A DNA stretch of 64,000 nucleotides from Klebsiella terrigena (GTDB lineage Bacteria; Pseudomonadota; Gammaproteobacteria; Enterobacterales; Enterobacteriaceae): contig NZ_BJNO01000002.1 in NCBI RefSeq assembly GCF_006539725.1, positions 124,001 to 188,000 on the forward strand, given 5' to 3'. A model generated the notes under the pieces. It ran no database searches, had not been told where the DNA came from, and worked only from the letters and a program-made list of their open reading frames with translations. The number at the start of each line of letters is the position of its first letter. The first letter of the stretch is position 1. Shown in pieces: positions 62,593 through 64,000 of this stretch. The translations under genes and the position numbers were made by a program.

Positions 62593-62729
62593 AAACTCTC
62601 CAGAGCTGCAATGAAAATTATTTGTTGTCTGTATGTGAAAAATAAGTTGCATTAAGAATTATTTTTGATGTACTTATTACAGACGCGGTAGTTCCCGGCA
62701 GTGATGTCGTTTCACTATGGAGATCGCGA

Positions 62730-63794
62730 ATGCCCGATTGCTGTAACGGAAAATGTAAAACTTCTTACCGTACTCATCAGCACGGGGGCCACACTTCCGG
62801 CCGCGATTCCCACACCCCAAATATTTCTCCAGTCACTACAGACCATCCTAACCCAGACCGGGTGAGCGGTGCGCGTAGCCGTGACCCGTTGTCAATTCGA
62901 CAGGCAAGCAATGGCTTACAAGGAAGCCAAACCTCAATCGTTCGTGCGCATAATCGCGTCGATATTGACGCGTGTGATGTAAACCAACAACGCAAGGTGC
63001 TATCCATGGGAAGACAAAAAGCAGTGACCAAAGCTCGTCGTGAGGCCAAACGTGTGCTGAGACAGGATTCGCGCAGCCATAAGCAGCGCGAAGAAGAATC
63101 GGTCACATCGCTTGTGCAAATGAGTGGCGTAGAAGCCATTGGCATGGCGCGGGACAGCCGCGATTTATCGCCGATTGAAGCGCGCAATGACGCTCAGGTG
63201 CATTATTTGAATGCCATCGACAATAAACAGCTGATCTTTGCCACCGGTGAAGCCGGGTGCGGGAAGACCTGGATTAGCGCGGCAAAAGCAGCTGAAGCCC
63301 TGATCCATAAGGATGTGGACAGAATTATTGTTACCCGTCCCGTTCTGCAAGCCGATGAAGACCTCGGCTTCTTACCGGGAGATATCGCCGAGAAATTCGC
63401 CCCCTATTTCCGCCCCGTTTATGACGTGCTGGTGAGAAGGCTGGGCGCTTCCTTTATGCAATACTGCCTGCGGCCGGAAATCGGCAAGGTGGAAATCGCG
63501 CCGTTCGCCTATATGCGCGGACGTACATTTGAAAATGCGGTTGTGATTCTGGACGAGGCTCAGAACGTGACCGCTGCGCAAATGAAAATGTTTTTGACCC
63601 GCCTCGGGGAGAACGTGACGGTTATCGTCAACGGCGACATTACCCAGTGTGATTTACCCTCTGGCGTAAGGTCTGGCCTGGTCGATGCGCTGGCGCGTTT
63701 TGAAGAAGACGAGATGGTTGGTATTGTCCGCTTTACGACCGACGACTGCGTCCGCTCGATGCTCTGCCAGCGAGCGCTGAAAGCCTACTACTAG
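62730..63794 (+). CDS. phoH: PhoH ATP-binding protein
   Basis: This protein of 354 residues (from ATG 62730) or 262 residues (from ATG 63006) is a phosphate-starvation-inducible P-loop ATPase. The core has Walker A ATGEAGCGKTWIS and Walker B VVILDEAQNVTAAQMKMFL, with the sensor NGDITQCDLP. The family is thought to act on RNA (ATPase/helicase-like). From 62730 an extra 92-residue, Cys/His-rich and basic N-terminal region appears (CCNGKCKTS, HQHGGH). Both starts have plausible ribosome-binding sites (GGAG and AAGG). Confidence 0.9.
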   Translation: MPDCCNGKCKTSYRTHQHGGHTSGRDSHTPNISPVTTDHPNPDRVSGARSRDPLSIRQASNGLQGSQTSIVRAHNRVDIDACDVNQQRKVLSMGRQKAVTKARREAKRVLRQDSRSHKQREEESVTSLVQMSGVEAIGMARDSRDLSPIEARNDAQVHYLNAIDNKQLIFATGEAGCGKTWISAAKAAEALIHKDVDRIIVTRPVLQADEDLGFLPGDIAEKFAPYFRPVYDVLVRRLGASFMQYCLRPEIGKVEIAPFAYMRGRTFENAVVILDEAQNVTAAQMKMFLTRLGENVTVIVNGDITQCDLPSGVRSGLVDALARFEEDEMVGIVRFTTDDCVRSMLCQRALKAYY

Positions 63795-63810
63795 CGGTTA
63801 TATTTAGTGC

Positions 63811-63842
63811 AAAGCCCGGGGAAACCCGGGCTTTGTTTTTTC
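63811..63842 (+). terminator. phoH terminator
   Basis: AAAGCCCGGG (63811-63820) pairs with CCCGGGCTTT (63825-63834) around GAAA and is followed by GTTTTTT. Confidence 0.92.
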
Positions 63843-63874
63843 TGCGCGGAGCCTATCCCGACGCGGTGCGTGGC

Positions 63875-64000
63875 TTAGCCAATCGCCCCCAGCGCATCTT
63901 CGCTGCCCTGATTTTTCGGCAGCAGGTACAGGGTGGCGAAAATGTCCAGCAGATAGAGCAGGGCCAGCAGGGTGATCGCCGCGGTAAACGACCAGTGGCT
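63875..64000 (-). CDS. C-terminus of a membrane transporter (5' part outside window)
   Basis: Forty-one residues and the stop codon of a leftward gene are visible. The sequence has one hydrophobic helix (FTAAITLLALLYLLDIFATLY in part LLALLYLLDIFAT) followed by a short polar tail (PKNQGSEDALGAIG). This is the usual ending of a major facilitator superfamily transporter, but too little is present to name a substrate. Confidence 0.65.
   Translation of the reverse strand, partial: SHWSFTAAITLLALLYLLDIFATLYLLPKNQGSEDALGAIG

Overview
The window is a chromosomal segment of an enteric gammaproteobacterium, most likely Klebsiella or a close relative such as Raoultella. Three things point there: GC-rich core genes; the E. 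coli-like block agp-yccJ-wrbA-ymdF-rutGFEDCBA-rutR-putA-putP-efeUOB-phoH; and an hpx-type allantoate cluster, which is known from Klebsiella. No rRNA, tRNA, CRISPR array, complete insertion sequence or prophage was seen.

Layout. 1-5217 (+): an amino-acid-type ABC transporter (its binding protein cut by the window edge) followed by ureidoglycine transaminase and allantoate amidohydrolase, forming a purine-nitrogen operon. 5514-6419: a membrane diguanylate cyclase. 6428-16106: the frw/pfl locus, with a YijO-type AraC regulator, an inserted PhyH-type dioxygenase, FrwD, the PflC activase, the PflD glycyl radical enzyme, FrwB, FrwC and the divergent three-domain phosphotransferase PtsA/FrwA. About 16202-27603: an AT-richer accessory island. 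It carries a chaperone-usher fimbrial operon with two upstream regulators, a decayed reverse transcriptase, an orphan secreted protein, an IbrA/IbrB (YbdN/YbdM) pair, a truncated pilin, and a divergent MarT/FidL-like membrane regulator pair. 27951-30096: D-malate dehydrogenase DmlA and its LysR regulator. 30126-39241: the complete putrescine (puu) catabolic and uptake cluster. 39315-43084: small genes, an SDR remnant, agp, yccJ, wrbA and ymdF. 43258-50577: an EamA transporter and the rut pyrimidine nitrogen operon with its regulator RutR. 50574-57058: a DUF1311 protein, putA and putP. 57206-63794: a DUF3574 lipoprotein, a NupC-like transporter, the EfeUOB ferrous iron importer and PhoH. The right edge holds the 3' end of another membrane transporter.

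How it works together. Much of the core is nitrogen scavenging: allantoate, putrescine, uracil and proline are each imported and broken down to release ammonium. The rut operon has a readable control region in which a sigma-54 promoter, two tandem NtrC-like sites and a RutR operator overlap. The put divergent region has four PutA-type GTTGCA boxes, efeUOB has a strong Fur box, and phoH has a Pho-box-like site.

Most interesting: (i) the fimbrial operon apparently interrupted by a reverse transcriptase remnant, a secreted orphan and IbrAB; (ii) a possible leader peptide followed by a hairpin that would mask the ribosome-binding site of the putrescine importer puuP; (iii) an oxygen-dependent dioxygenase gene lodged between the regulator and the structural genes of an oxygen-sensitive glycyl radical enzyme system of unknown substrate. 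All calls come from reading the sequence and from remembered family knowledge; no search was run.
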